DNA of 64,000 nt from assembly GCA_030386875.1 (NCBI GenBank), contig CM059570.1:32417422-32481421 (forward strand), given 5' to 3'. Below the pieces are notes generated by a model, which was not told the DNA's origin, did no database searches, and was given only the letters and a program-made list of their open reading frames with translations. Source of the DNA: Morinoia aosen (lineage: Eukaryota > Arthropoda > Malacostraca > Amphipoda > Talitridae). Positions 63,891-64,000 of the stretch are shown one piece after another. The translations under genes and the position numbers were made by a program. Numbering within the stretch: the stretch's first letter is position 1; each line of letters begins with the position of its first letter.

Positions 63891-64000
63891 TCATTATATT
63901 TGTTATATCAAATTATTAGAATTATCATTGTTTATTTTTGTATTTTGTTGTGAAGCTCGCCGTCCAAAATGACAGTGAGATTTTTCAATTGGAGTTGTGT

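Overview
This is a TE-rich eukaryotic window, most likely from an arthropod. The only cellular genes I can support are two tandem copies of alanine aminotransferase (ALT, GPT family), both on the minus strand. Supporting the arthropod call are the ALT exon sequences, which resemble insect ALT as I recall it, interspersed CCTAA/TTAGG-type tracts, Penelope-like and CR1/jockey-type retroelements, and introns up to about 14 kb. I cannot tell insect from crustacean.

Layout, read along the minus strand. ALT-B occupies 63307 down to about 54850, with a doubtful last exon at 53640-53766. Its first two exons lie beyond the right edge. ALT-A occupies 31283 down to 28, and all ten coding exons can be read with consistent phases, giving about 481-487 residues. 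The 23 kb between them (31.4-53.6 kb) is almost entirely mobile DNA: a Penelope-like fragment, two degenerate LINE copies, TTAA-flanked terminal-inverted-repeat elements, Helitron-like ends, an LTR-like promoter block, SINEs, and a nearly intact 5 kb CR1/jockey-type LINE (46.8-51.9 kb).

Introns hold further elements. These include an 0.85 kb head-to-head inverted pair of Penelope-like fragments, a dead Tc1 transposase, a PIF/Harbinger-like element carrying a frameshifted MADF gene, a recurrent 350 bp dispersed repeat, and large minisatellites, notably a 29 bp array of about 64 units at 20.9-22.8 kb.

The most unusual theme is that several minisatellites sit exactly on ALT exon edges, and their repeat unit contains the exon 3' end plus its splice donor. 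This occurs at exon 2 of A, exon 3a of B, and exon 9 of both copies. In ALT-B the same region coincides with an intron that ALT-A lacks. In addition, exon 5 and its flank look gene-converted between the paralogues, while the other exons are strongly diverged.
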